From Flavobacterium ammonificans (lineage in GTDB: Bacteria; Bacteroidota; Bacteroidia; Flavobacteriales; Flavobacteriaceae): 64,000 nucleotides of DNA. Under the pieces are notes generated by a model. It ran no database searches. It saw only the letters and a list, made by a program, of their open reading frames with translations, and had not been told where the DNA came from. The DNA is taken from assembly GCF_020885975.1 (NCBI RefSeq), contig NZ_AP025183.1, positions 1,302,001 to 1,366,000 on the forward strand, in the 5' to 3' direction. A program made the position numbers and the translations under genes. This document shows, in pieces, positions 8,859 through 16,954 of this stretch (positions are counted from its first letter, which is position 1; every line of letters begins with the position of its first letter).

Positions 8859-9179
8859 ATGGCTAATAGGGTATACCATAATTATTGGGTGTATATTATA
8901 ACGAATAAACCTAATGGACTTCTTTATATTGGAGTCACAGGAGGTTTAGATGATAGAATGGAGAGGCATGTTAGCGGAGAAGGATCAAAATTTACCTCAA
9001 AGTACAAGTTGAAAACTTTAGTCTATTTTGAAGAATTTCAATATGTTAATGATGCAATTTCTAGAGAAAAACAATTAAAAAATTGGCACAGAAAGTGGAA
9101 GATAAATTTAATTGAGGAATCTAATCCTAACTGGATTAATTTATGGGAACAATTAGATTCTGAAACAAGTTCAGAATGA
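8859..9179 (+). CDS. GIY-YIG nuclease family protein (URI-like)
   Basis: A 106-residue single GIY-YIG domain. It shows YWVYIITN followed by LLYIGVTGGLDDRM, a conserved Arg in the second helix, His at about residue 37, FTSKY, then LVYFEEF and REKQLKNWHRKWK with the catalytic-type Glu near residue 69. Such small UPF0213/URI-like proteins are abundant in Bacteroidota and their cellular role is unknown. The last codons (DSETSSE and stop) are themselves encoded by a hairpin repeat unit, and matching repeats lie at 8813 and 9206. This suggests that gene and repeats belong together as a cassette. No intron or disrupted host gene is visible. Confidence 0.9.
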   Translation: MANRVYHNYWVYIITNKPNGLLYIGVTGGLDDRMERHVSGEGSKFTSKYKLKTLVYFEEFQYVNDAISREKQLKNWHRKWKINLIEESNPNWINLWEQLDSETSSE

Positions 9180-9182
9180 CAG
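9156..9182 (-). repeat. Hairpin repeat, copy 2 (inverted, overlapping the GIY-YIG stop codon)
   Basis: ATTCTGAA at 9157-9164 pairs with TTCAGAAT at 9170-9177 around ACAAG. On the minus strand it reads CTGTCATTCTGAACTTGT..., matching the other two copies. Compared with them, the arms differ at two positions on both sides, so pairing is preserved. The TGA stop of the nuclease gene (9177-9179) lies inside the repeat. Confidence 0.8.
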
Positions 9183-9205
9183 ACGTATTATATATACTAT
9201 ATTAT

Positions 9206-9233
9206 CTGTCAACCTGAACTTGTTTTAGGTTCT
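9206..9233 (+). repeat. Hairpin repeat, copy 3 (3' of the GIY-YIG gene)
   Basis: AACCTGAA at 9211-9218 pairs with TTTAGGTT at 9224-9231, with one C-A mismatch, around the loop CTTGT. It has the same orientation and sequence as the copy at 8813-8840 apart from one base. Confidence 0.85.
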
Positions 9234-9240
9234 AGAAAAT

Positions 9241-9756
9241 CTATATTTTCTTCATTTGCTCTTTCATCATACTGATTTGTTCTTTCAGCATGTTTTGTTT
9301 GTCCAGCTTTTTAGCTTCATTCAATAATGAAGTTGCTTCTAGTTTACGTCTTCTAGACATAGCAATACCAGCTAGGTTTAATTTGGCAACAGCCAAATCC
9401 ATATCCATAGACAATCCTAATTCGATAGCTTTTTTGAAAAATTTCTCTGATTGGTTAATGTTGGTTTGCGAAAGCATAATTCCATGCAAGTAATTAAAGT
9501 ACCCTTGCTGTTTTTGAATTAAAGCGCCTTCTGGATTTTTTATTTTATCCAACCATTTTCTAGCGCCTTCAAAATCTTGCTTTCTTAACTTTAGAAAGGC
9601 CAATAAAATGAATTCGTTTTTGAAATATAAAAAAACTGGTATGATTGATAGTAATAAAAGGAATATTCCATTTCCGATGTTACTTTCAGTAAATTGCCAA
9701 ATGCCAGCAGCTACAATAAGTCCGGCAAGAATAAGTTTGATATTTTTGTGAAACAT
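9241..9756 (-). CDS. Small membrane protein with TPR-like helices (DUF2892-like N-terminus)
   Basis: A 171-residue protein. Two membrane helices at about residues 6-24 and 28-46 resemble DUF2892. The remainder (about 50-171) is all alpha-helical, with TPR-type spacing (for example SEKFFKKAIELGLSMDMDLAVAKLNLAGIAMSRRRK split over two repeats). It is probably a membrane-anchored scaffold of unknown partner. It is monocistronic and convergent with the GIY-YIG cassette. Confidence 0.55.
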   Translation of the reverse strand: MFHKNIKLILAGLIVAAGIWQFTESNIGNGIFLLLLSIIPVFLYFKNEFILLAFLKLRKQDFEGARKWLDKIKNPEGALIQKQQGYFNYLHGIMLSQTNINQSEKFFKKAIELGLSMDMDLAVAKLNLAGIAMSRRRKLEATSLLNEAKKLDKQNMLKEQISMMKEQMKKI

Positions 9757-9820
9757 AATAGGTTTGAATTTATGATTGCAAAGATAGTAAAAGGAATTAA
9801 AAATATTTTTATAAAACTAC

Positions 9821-9850
9821 TTGCTAGAAAAAAAAGTCTTTGTATATTTG
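9821..9850 (+). promoter_or_regulatory. Promoter of rpmH
   Basis: A TTG at 9821-9823 and TATATTTG at 9843-9850 are separated by 19 bases, a textbook Bacteroidota -33/-7 pair. The rpmH start lies 73 bases downstream. Confidence 0.7.
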
Positions 9851-9922
9851 CACTCGGTTTTCGGGTAACGGTTATTCAAAAACTACAAGACATATAAATA
9901 AAGATTTTAAAGATACAAACCA

Positions 9923-10084
9923 ATGAGCAAAAGAACGTTTCAACCATCGAAAAGAAAAAGAAGAAATAAACACGGATTTATGGACAGAATGGCTTCTGCT
10001 AATGGAAGAAAAGTTCTTGCAAGAAGAAGAGCTAAAGGAAGACATAAATTGACTGTTTCTAGCGAACCTAGACACAAAAAATAA
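9923..10084 (+). CDS. rpmH: 50S ribosomal protein L34
   Basis: A 53-residue, very basic protein beginning [19 protein letters not shown] and containing [18 protein letters not shown], which is the invariant L34 sequence. The six or so extra C-terminal residues (SSEPRHKK) are typical of Bacteroidota. It has its own promoter upstream and a strong terminator 23 bases after the stop. It is not next to rnpA/dnaA here, unlike in many bacteria. Confidence 0.97.
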
Positions 10085-10105
10085 TGGTTATTCTATAATC
10101 AATAT

Positions 10106-10141
10106 AAAGCCGTTACTATTTTTTAGTAACGGCTTTTTTTT
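10106..10141 (+). terminator. Intrinsic terminator of rpmH
   Basis: AAGCCGTTACTA at 10107-10118 pairs perfectly with TAGTAACGGCTT at 10124-10135, followed by an eight-T run. It separates rpmH from carB. Confidence 0.9.
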
Positions 10142-10153
10142 GAATATTTAAAC

Positions 10154-10161
10154 TAACTTTG
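10154..10161 (+). promoter_or_regulatory. -7 promoter element before carB
   Basis: TAACTTTG matches TAnnTTTG, about 83 bases before the carB ATG and just downstream of the rpmH terminator. No properly spaced -33 TTG is visible. Confidence 0.4.
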
Positions 10162-10244
10162 GGTTGGTTGACCATAAAAGAGTTTCCACTACATACGATA
10201 CAATCATAAAATAAAGTTTACAACAACACACTAATACTACCAAA

Positions 10245-13100
10245 ATGCCAAAAGACACATCCATAAAATCCGTTTTAATAATAGGTTCAGGTCCTATCGT
10301 AATTGGTCAAGCTTGCGAATTTGATTATGCAGGTTCTCAATCAGCACGTTCTATTCGTGAGGAAGGAATCGAAGTGATATTAATCAACTCGAATCCGGCT
10401 ACAATTATGACAGATCCTTCGATGGCCGATCACGTTTACTTGAAACCATTGACAACTAAGTCGATTATTGAAATCTTAAAAGCACATCCGCAAATTGATG
10501 CGGTTTTGCCAACAATGGGTGGGCAAACGGCGTTGAACTTGTGTTTAGAAGCAGAAGAAAAAGGAATTTGGGAAGATTTTGGGGTTCGTTTGATTGGGGT
10601 TGATGTGAACGCCATTAATATTACCGAAGATAGAGAGCAGTTCAAACAATTATTAGAAAAAATTGGTATCCCTGCGGCACCAGCAAAAACAGCTACTTCG
10701 TTCTTACAAGGAAAAGAAATCGCACAAGAATTTGGTTTTCCATTAGTAATTCGTCCATCGTTTACCTTGGGTGGAACTGGAGCTGCTTTTGTACATAGCA
10801 AAGAAGAATTTGACGAAAAACTAACTTACGGTTTAGAAATGTCGCCAATTCACGAAGTTTTGATTGACAAGGCTTTGTTAGGTTGGAAAGAATACGAATT
10901 AGAGTTATTGAGAGATAAAAATGACAATGTTGTTATTATCTGTTCTATTGAAAATATGGATCCAATGGGAATCCACACGGGAGATTCTATTACAGTTGCA
11001 CCAGCGATGACATTGTCGGATACGACATTCCAAAAAATGCGTGATATGGCAATTTTGATGATGCGAAGCATCGGAAATTTTGCTGGAGGTTGTAATGTAC
11101 AATTTGCGGTTTCGCCAGATGAAAAAGAAGATATTGTGGCGATTGAGATCAATCCTCGTGTTTCTCGTTCTTCGGCATTGGCATCCAAAGCAACGGGTTA
11201 TCCAATTGCTAAAATTGCTTCAAAATTAGCTTTAGGATACAACTTAGACGAATTACAAAATCAAATTACAAAATCAACTTCGGCTTTATTTGAGCCAACA
11301 TTGGATTATGTAATTGTAAAAATACCACGTTGGAACTTCGACAAATTTGAAGGTGCTGATAAAACTTTAGGACTTCAAATGAAATCAGTAGGTGAGGTGA
11401 TGGGAATTGGACGTTCGTTCCAAGAAGCTTTACACAAAGCCACACAATCATTGGAAATCAAAAGAAATGGTTTAGGAGCTGACGGAAAAGGATATACCAA
11501 TTACGAACAAATTATCGAAAAACTAACTTATGCGAGTTGGGATCGTGTTTTTGTGATTTATGATGCTATCGCAATGGGAATTCCGTTGAGTCGTATTCAC
11601 GAAATCACAAAAATTGATATGTGGTTCTTGAAACAATATGAGGAATTATTCACTTTAGAGAAAGAAATTACTACATATAAAGTAGATTCTTTACCGAGAG
11701 AATTATTGTTGGAAGCTAAGCAAAAAGGATTTTCAGATAGACAAATTGCCCATATGATGGGTTGTTTAGAAAGTCAGGTGCATAGTTTACGTATGGAGTC
11801 TAAAATCAAGCGTGTTTACAAATTAGTGGATACTTGTGCTGCCGAGTTTAAGGCACAAACTCCGTATTATTATTCCACTTTCGAGGCTGAAATTGAAAAG
11901 CCAAATGGAGAACGTTATGTTCATAATGAAAGTATTGTTACTGATAAAAAGAAAATCATTGTTCTAGGTTCAGGACCAAATAGAATTGGGCAAGGAATTG
12001 AGTTTGATTATTCTTGTGTGCACGGGGTACTTGCAGCTAAAGAATGTGGATACGAAACGATTATGATTAACTGTAATCCTGAAACGGTTTCGACTGATTT
12101 TGATACGGCGGATAAATTGTATTTTGAGCCAGTTTTTTGGGAGCATATTTATGACATTATTCAACACGAAAAACCAGAAGGTGTTATCGTGCAATTAGGA
12201 GGTCAAACTGCCTTGAAATTAGCAGAGAAATTATCTAAATACGGAGTGAAAATTTTAGGAACTAGTTTTGATGCTTTGGATTTAGCCGAAGATAGAGGAC
12301 GTTTCTCTGATTTATTGACCGAATTAAATATTCCGTTCCCTAAATTCGGAATTGCTGAAACAGCTGATGAAGCAGCCGCACTAGCAGATACATTAGATTT
12401 TCCATTATTGATTCGTCCTTCGTATGTGTTAGGTGGACAAGGAATGAAAATTGTCATCAACAAACAAGAATTAGAAGAACACGTAATCAATTTATTGAAA
12501 TCGATTCCAGGAAATAAATTGTTATTAGATCATTATTTAGATGGCGCTATTGAAGCTGAAGCTGATGCGATTTGTGATGCGGATGGCAATGTTTACATCA
12601 TCGGAATTATGGAACACATTGAGCCTTGTGGCGTACACTCAGGCGATAGTAATGCGACTTTACCTCCATTTAACTTGGGTGAATTTGTGATGCAACAAAT
12701 TAAAGATCATACCCATAAAATAGCAATTGCGCTTAAAACCGTTGGTTTAATCAACATTCAGTTTGCTATCAAAAATGATGTTGTTTATATTATTGAAGCC
12801 AATCCAAGAGCGTCTAGAACCGTTCCTTTTATTGCTAAAGCGTATGGGGAACCTTATGTGAATTATGCTACCAAAGTTATGTTAGGAGCTAACAAAGTCA
12901 CTGATTTTACATACAATCCACAGTTGAAAGGATATGCTATTAAGCAACCTGTTTTTTCTTTCAGTAAATTCCAAAATGTCAACAAAGCATTGGGACCAGA
13001 GATGAAATCAACAGGAGAAAGTATTTTGTTTATTGACGACTTGAAAGACGACCAATTCTATGAATTGTATTCTCGAAGAAAAATGTATTTGAGTAAATAA
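10245..13100 (+). CDS. carB: Carbamoyl-phosphate synthase large subunit, lacking the C-terminal allosteric domain
   Basis: A 951-residue ATP-grasp enzyme that makes carbamoyl phosphate from bicarbonate, glutamine-derived ammonia and ATP for pyrimidine and arginine synthesis. The two homologous halves are evident: GSGPIVIGQACEFDYAGSQ near residue 12 and GSGPNRIGQGIEFDYS near residue 575. Each is followed by ATP-grasp motifs (RPSFTLGGTG, RPSYVLGGQG) and EINPRVSRSSA or EANPRASRT. The protein stops about 25 residues after GPEMKSTGE. The E. coli enzyme continues there for about 130 more residues as the MGS-like regulatory domain. The start is the only ATG that preserves the N-terminal motif spacing. 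carA is not adjacent. Confidence 0.96.
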   Translation: MPKDTSIKSVLIIGSGPIVIGQACEFDYAGSQSARSIREEGIEVILINSNPATIMTDPSMADHVYLKPLTTKSIIEILKAHPQIDAVLPTMGGQTALNLCLEAEEKGIWEDFGVRLIGVDVNAINITEDREQFKQLLEKIGIPAAPAKTATSFLQGKEIAQEFGFPLVIRPSFTLGGTGAAFVHSKEEFDEKLTYGLEMSPIHEVLIDKALLGWKEYELELLRDKNDNVVIICSIENMDPMGIHTGDSITVAPAMTLSDTTFQKMRDMAILMMRSIGNFAGGCNVQFAVSPDEKEDIVAIEINPRVSRSSALASKATGYPIAKIASKLALGYNLDELQNQITKSTSALFEPTLDYVIVKIPRWNFDKFEGADKTLGLQMKSVGEVMGIGRSFQEALHKATQSLEIKRNGLGADGKGYTNYEQIIEKLTYASWDRVFVIYDAIAMGIPLSRIHEITKIDMWFLKQYEELFTLEKEITTYKVDSLPRELLLEAKQKGFSDRQIAHMMGCLESQVHSLRMESKIKRVYKLVDTCAAEFKAQTPYYYSTFEAEIEKPNGERYVHNESIVTDKKKIIVLGSGPNRIGQGIEFDYSCVHGVLAAKECGYETIMINCNPETVSTDFDTADKLYFEPVFWEHIYDIIQHEKPEGVIVQLGGQTALKLAEKLSKYGVKILGTSFDALDLAEDRGRFSDLLTELNIPFPKFGIAETADEAAALADTLDFPLLIRPSYVLGGQGMKIVINKQELEEHVINLLKSIPGNKLLLDHYLDGAIEAEADAICDADGNVYIIGIMEHIEPCGVHSGDSNATLPPFNLGEFVMQQIKDHTHKIAIALKTVGLINIQFAIKNDVVYIIEANPRASRTVPFIAKAYGEPYVNYATKVMLGANKVTDFTYNPQLKGYAIKQPVFSFSKFQNVNKALGPEMKSTGESILFIDDLKDDQFYELYSRRKMYLSK

Positions 13101-13120
13101 AAAAACAGATTTAGAATTAA

Positions 13121-13147
13121 AAAGCCTCTATGCGGAGGCTTTTTTTA
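13121..13147 (+). terminator. Intrinsic terminator of carB
   Basis: AAAGCCTC at 13121-13128 and GAGGCTTT at 13135-13142 form a stem with a short loop, followed by T residues. Confidence 0.85.
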
Positions 13148-13217
13148 TGATTACTTCTGAAAGAAAAAAATGAATTTTCAATAGTAATATTAATTAGCGT
13201 AATACCATTTTTTATTT

Positions 13218-13240
13218 TACATTTGTTTAATTAAAACAAA
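13218..13240 (+). promoter_or_regulatory. Promoter and putative operator of the merR-crt-phr operon
   Basis: TACATTTG at 13218-13225 matches the TAnnTTTG -7 element and is 21 bases before the ATG. It overlaps an inverted repeat, TTTGTTT (13222-13228) and AAACAAA (13234-13240) with 5 bases between. A repressor bound here would cover the -7 region and the transcription start. Autoregulation by the downstream MerR protein is the natural guess. Confidence 0.45.
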
Positions 13241-13246
13241 GAAAGG

Positions 13247-14143
13247 ATGAACAACGTTAAAAACGTATTCAGTATCAAAGATCTAGAGAATTTATCTGGA
13301 ATTAAAGCGCATACTATTCGTATTTGGGAAAAACGATACAACGTTTTGGAGCCTATGCGTACTGATACTAATATTAGATTGTACGATTTAGCTAGTTTGC
13401 AAAAGTTGCTTAACATTACTTTACTTCATGACTTTGGATATAAAATATCTAAAATTTCCAAATATCCACCGGAAACAATTCCTGCTTTAGTTCGTGAAAT
13501 TGTTACTAATAAAACAGCCAAAAGTCATGCGATAAGTGAGTTTAAGATAGCCATGATGAATTTTGATCAAGAGTTATTTTTCAACACTTACGATTGGTTA
13601 ACCAAAGAGAAATCATTTCAAGAAATATTTTATGATGTTTTCTTGCCACTGATGAATGAGATCGGTATGTTGTGGCAAACAGATACTATAACCCCATCAC
13701 ACGAGCATTTTATTACTTTTTTGATCAAGCAAAAATTACTCATTCAAACAGAACAATTACAAATACGCAAACCTACCAAAACAGATAAAGTTTTTGTATT
13801 ATCTTTACCAATGAACGAAATTCATGAATTAGGATTGATGTATCTTAATTATGAAATTCTTACCAAAGGATATAAAACCATTTATCTAGGTGAAAGTGTT
13901 CCAATTGATAGTTTGAAATATTTAAAAAATCATTTTGAGTCTATTGTTTTTGTTTCGTACTTGACAGTGCAGCCAGATAAAGACAATGTAAATGAGTATA
14001 TAACTGAAATGAAACAGGTGTTAGAATCTGACACTACTTCGCTTTGGTTTATAGGACGAATGGTGGCTCATATCGATCCAGCAATCGTTGATGAAAAGAT
14101 GCAAGTATTTCAATCTATTGAGGCGTTAGTAAGTAGTATTTAA
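13247..14143 (+). CDS. MerR-family regulator with cobalamin-binding domain (CarH/LitR-like photoreceptor)
   Basis: A 298-residue protein. The N-terminal MerR HTH is at about residues 9-75 (IKDLENLSGIKAHTIRIWEKRY). The middle helical domain contains W143, nine residues, then E153-H154, the Wx9EH signature of adenosylcobalamin photoreceptors. The C-terminal Rossmann-like domain has ExHxxG (E191, H193, G196) and SYL, as in B12-binding folds. CarH repressors bind DNA in the dark and release it on light-driven loss of the adenosyl group. The residue after the Trp is Gln144, where as I recall T. thermophilus CarH has the His used as upper ligand after photolysis. The gene begins the crt-phr operon (crtI follows after 22 bases), so it probably represses carotenoid and photolyase genes in the dark. 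Confidence 0.88.
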   Translation: MNNVKNVFSIKDLENLSGIKAHTIRIWEKRYNVLEPMRTDTNIRLYDLASLQKLLNITLLHDFGYKISKISKYPPETIPALVREIVTNKTAKSHAISEFKIAMMNFDQELFFNTYDWLTKEKSFQEIFYDVFLPLMNEIGMLWQTDTITPSHEHFITFLIKQKLLIQTEQLQIRKPTKTDKVFVLSLPMNEIHELGLMYLNYEILTKGYKTIYLGESVPIDSLKYLKNHFESIVFVSYLTVQPDKDNVNEYITEMKQVLESDTTSLWFIGRMVAHIDPAIVDEKMQVFQSIEALVSSI

Positions 14144-14165
14144 TAAAAAATAGTCTTTACGTTTA

Positions 14166-15641
14166 ATGATACAACAAAAAACAATCACAATAATAGGTTC
14201 TGGTTTTTCTTCTTTAGCGGCAGCAAGTTATTTGGCGCAAAGTGGTCATAAAGTAACTGTTTATGAAAAAAATGACAGTATTGGCGGTAGAGCTCGCCAA
14301 CTCAAAATCGATGGATTTACCTTTGATATGGGGCCAAGTTGGTACTGGATGCCTGATGTATTTGAACGTTTCTTTGCTGATTTTGGCAAAAAAACGACTG
14401 ATTATTATGAATTAATTAAACTTTCACCTGCATATCGAGTATATTTTGGAGTTGATGAATTCATCGCAATTGCAGATAATTTACCTGAAATTGTTGCTAC
14501 TTTTGAATCTATTGAAAAAGGGAGTGGTGCGGTTTTAGAAAAGTTCATGTTGGAAGCGCAATCGAATTATGATATAGCAATTAAAGATTTAGTATATCGC
14601 CCTGGAGTTTCTCCATTGGAATTAATCACAGTGGAAACGGCTAAAAAAGTAGGCCAATTTTTTAGTAACATCAGTCGAGATGTTCGTAATAAATTTAAAA
14701 ACGAAAAATTGATTCAAATTTTAGAGTTTCCAGTTCTTTTTCTTGGTGCTAAACCATCGGATACCCCTTCGTTTTATAGTTTTATGAATTTTGCCGACTT
14801 TGGTTTAGGTACTTGGCATCCAAAAACAGGAATGTTTGATGTGGTTCGTGGTATGGAAAGTTTAGCTGTCGAATTAGGGGTGAAATTTGTAACTAATGCT
14901 GCTATTGAAAAAATTATTGTTGAAAATAAAACAGCCAAAGGAATCGTAGTTAATGGAACCGAAATCTATTCCGATGTAGTTTTGAGTGGTGCGGATTACC
15001 ATCATACAGAAACATTACTAGAAGAACAACACCGTGCTTATTCTGAAAAATATTGGGATAGCCGTGTATTTGCTCCTTCTTCATTATTATTTTATGTAGG
15101 TTTCAATAAAAAAATTCAAAACATTTCGCATCACGCTTTGTTTTTTGATACTGATTTTTACCAACATGCTAAAGATATTTATGACGAACCGAGATGGCCT
15201 GATGAACCATTGTTTTATGCTAATTTCCCATCTTTGACAGATGCTTCAGCAGCACCCGAAGGAATGGAATCTGCTTTCTTTTTAGTTCCCTTAGCCCCAG
15301 GAATTGAAGATACTGAAGCGTTGCGTAATGAATATTTTGACAAAATTATGGATCGTTTTGAGTCGTTAACACAACAAGAAGTTCGATCTAGCATTATAGT
15401 TAAACAATCTTTTTGCAAAAATGATTTTGTAAGCGAATACAATTCGTACAAAGGCAATGCATACGGGATGGCTAACACTTTATTGCAAACCGCTTTTTTA
15501 AGACCCAAATTGAAAAGTAATAAAGTTGGAAACCTGTATTTTTCAGGTCAACTAACCGTACCAGGGCCAGGTGTACCTCCAGCATTAATTTCTGGAAAAC
15601 TGGTGTCCGAATTAATTGATAAACAATTTTCAAAAGCATAA
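14166..15641 (+). CDS. crtI: Phytoene desaturase (lycopene-forming)
   Basis: A 491-residue FAD-dependent enzyme that introduces four double bonds into 15-cis-phytoene to give lycopene. The dinucleotide-binding motif GSGFSSLAAASYL is at about residues 11-23, followed by YEKNDSIGGRA and FDMGPSWYWMP. The C-terminal CrtI signature GPGVPPALISGKLV is near residue 470. It is membrane-associated but has no transmembrane segment. It is the second gene of the carotenoid operon, and crtB starts one base after its stop codon. Confidence 0.95.
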   Translation: MIQQKTITIIGSGFSSLAAASYLAQSGHKVTVYEKNDSIGGRARQLKIDGFTFDMGPSWYWMPDVFERFFADFGKKTTDYYELIKLSPAYRVYFGVDEFIAIADNLPEIVATFESIEKGSGAVLEKFMLEAQSNYDIAIKDLVYRPGVSPLELITVETAKKVGQFFSNISRDVRNKFKNEKLIQILEFPVLFLGAKPSDTPSFYSFMNFADFGLGTWHPKTGMFDVVRGMESLAVELGVKFVTNAAIEKIIVENKTAKGIVVNGTEIYSDVVLSGADYHHTETLLEEQHRAYSEKYWDSRVFAPSSLLFYVGFNKKIQNISHHALFFDTDFYQHAKDIYDEPRWPDEPLFYANFPSLTDASAAPEGMESAFFLVPLAPGIEDTEALRNEYFDKIMDRFESLTQQEVRSSIIVKQSFCKNDFVSEYNSYKGNAYGMANTLLQTAFLRPKLKSNKVGNLYFSGQLTVPGPGVPPALISGKLVSELIDKQFSKA

Positions 15642-15642
15642 C

Positions 15643-16482
15643 ATGAAGCAGTTATTTGATGACGTATCTTTTAAATGTAGTAAGCTAGTAACTAAAAATT
15701 ACAGCACTTCATTTTCATTAGCAGTCTACATGCTTTCTCCAAGCATAAGAGAAGCCATTTATAGTGTCTACGGATTTGTTCGTTTTGCCGACGAGATTGT
15801 AGATTCATTTCATGGCTTTGAAAAAGAAACTCTTATTCACGATTTTGAAAAAGAGTATTATAAAGCGTATCATTCTGGAATTAGTTTAAATCCAATTTTA
15901 AATTCATTTCAATTGACTGTAAAACGCTATAATATTTCAGATGATTTGATTCAAGCATTCTTGAAAAGCATGAAGTTGGATTTGGTTAAATCAGACTACC
16001 AAACTAAAGAAGAATATGAAGAATACATATACGGTTCTGCTGATGTGGTAGGCTTAATGTGTTTGAAAGTTTTTGTTGACGGCGATACTAATCAATACAA
16101 TCTACTTAAAGATGAAGCGATGCGATTAGGGTCGGCATTCCAAAAAGTCAATTTCCTTCGCGATTTAAAAGACGATAACTTGGTTCTTAACAGAACTTAT
16201 TTTCCAGGTGTGGATTTAAACTCTTTTGATGAGCAGTCTAAAAAAGCAATTATTAATGAAATTGAAGAGGATTTTAAAGTTGCTTTTCAAGGAATTACCA
16301 AGTTGCCAATTGAAGCTAAATTTGGAGTTTATACAGCCTATGTGTATTATAAAAAATTATTAAAAAAGTTAGAGAAAACTCCTAGTGACAAAATTGGCAC
16401 TGCAAGAATTCGAGTTTCTAATTATACAAAAGCGGGCTTACTAGCCCAATCTTTTGTTACCTATAAATTAAAATTAGTTTAA
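15643..16482 (+). CDS. crtB: Phytoene synthase
   Basis: The enzyme condenses two geranylgeranyl diphosphates to phytoene. The ATG at 15643 is chosen because it lies one base after the crtI stop and gives MKQLFDDVSFKCSKLVTKNYS, the usual N-terminus; an in-frame ATG at 15616 would overlap crtI. The protein has 279 residues. Both Mg-binding aspartate motifs are present: FADEIVDSF at residues 49-56 and FLRDLKDD near residue 176. The family signature is complete. The gene is translationally coupled within the operon. No crtE or lycopene cyclase lies in the window, so those steps are encoded elsewhere. Confidence 0.95.
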   Translation: MKQLFDDVSFKCSKLVTKNYSTSFSLAVYMLSPSIREAIYSVYGFVRFADEIVDSFHGFEKETLIHDFEKEYYKAYHSGISLNPILNSFQLTVKRYNISDDLIQAFLKSMKLDLVKSDYQTKEEYEEYIYGSADVVGLMCLKVFVDGDTNQYNLLKDEAMRLGSAFQKVNFLRDLKDDNLVLNRTYFPGVDLNSFDEQSKKAIINEIEEDFKVAFQGITKLPIEAKFGVYTAYVYYKKLLKKLEKTPSDKIGTARIRVSNYTKAGLLAQSFVTYKLKLV

Positions 16483-16500
16483 AATTAAATTATTATTACA

Positions 16501-16950
16501 ATGAACGAAATCCAGTTTTTTCTGATTTTCCTTGGGACTTTTTTGATTATGGAGTGTGTAACTTGGTGTACACATAAATTTGTAATGCATGGATTTATGT
16601 GGTATTTTCATGAAGACCATCATCAACCAAAATATGCCAATGTTTTTGAACGTAACGATGTGTTTTTTGTCATTTTTGCTATTCCAAGTATTGCTCTTTT
16701 TTACTATGGTGTAGAGGGTGGATTGAATTATAAATTCTTTATTGGCTTAGGGATTATGTTTTACGGATTGTGCTATTTCATGATTCATGATGTATTAATT
16801 CATCAACGATTTAAATGGTTTAAAAATACCAATAACAAATATTTGATTGGATTGAGAAAAGCGCATAAAGTGCATCACAAGCATTTAGGTAAGGAGCACG
16901 GTGAATGTTTTGGAATGTTGTTTGTGCCTTTCAAATATTATAAAATATAA
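16501..16950 (+). CDS. crtZ: Beta-carotene hydroxylase
   Basis: A 149-residue membrane di-iron hydroxylase that adds 3- and 3'-hydroxyl groups to beta-carotene, giving zeaxanthin. The histidine clusters are visible: HKFVMHGFMWYFHEDHH (about residues 26-42), HDVLIHQR (about 98-105) and HKVHHKHLGKEH (about 122-133). Hydrophobic helices occur at about residues 3-21 and 55-95. The start is 18 bases after crtB. This makes zeaxanthin the likely end product and fits the yellow pigment of flavobacteria. Confidence 0.93.
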   Translation: MNEIQFFLIFLGTFLIMECVTWCTHKFVMHGFMWYFHEDHHQPKYANVFERNDVFFVIFAIPSIALFYYGVEGGLNYKFFIGLGIMFYGLCYFMIHDVLIHQRFKWFKNTNNKYLIGLRKAHKVHHKHLGKEHGECFGMLFVPFKYYKI

Positions 16951-16954
16951 TCAT

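Noticed and set aside
8859..9179. GIY-YIG gene as homing endonuclease in an intron or intein
   Set aside because: It stands between complete genes, has no intron features and lacks the DNA-binding C-terminal domain of homing enzymes.
10436..10801. Antisense ORF of 121 codons inside carB
   Set aside because: A shadow of carB codon periodicity with no motifs and no promoter.
15616..15642. Upstream ATG extending crtB into crtI
   Set aside because: It would add nine residues overlapping crtI. The ATG at 15643 gives the family N-terminus and normal one-base coupling.
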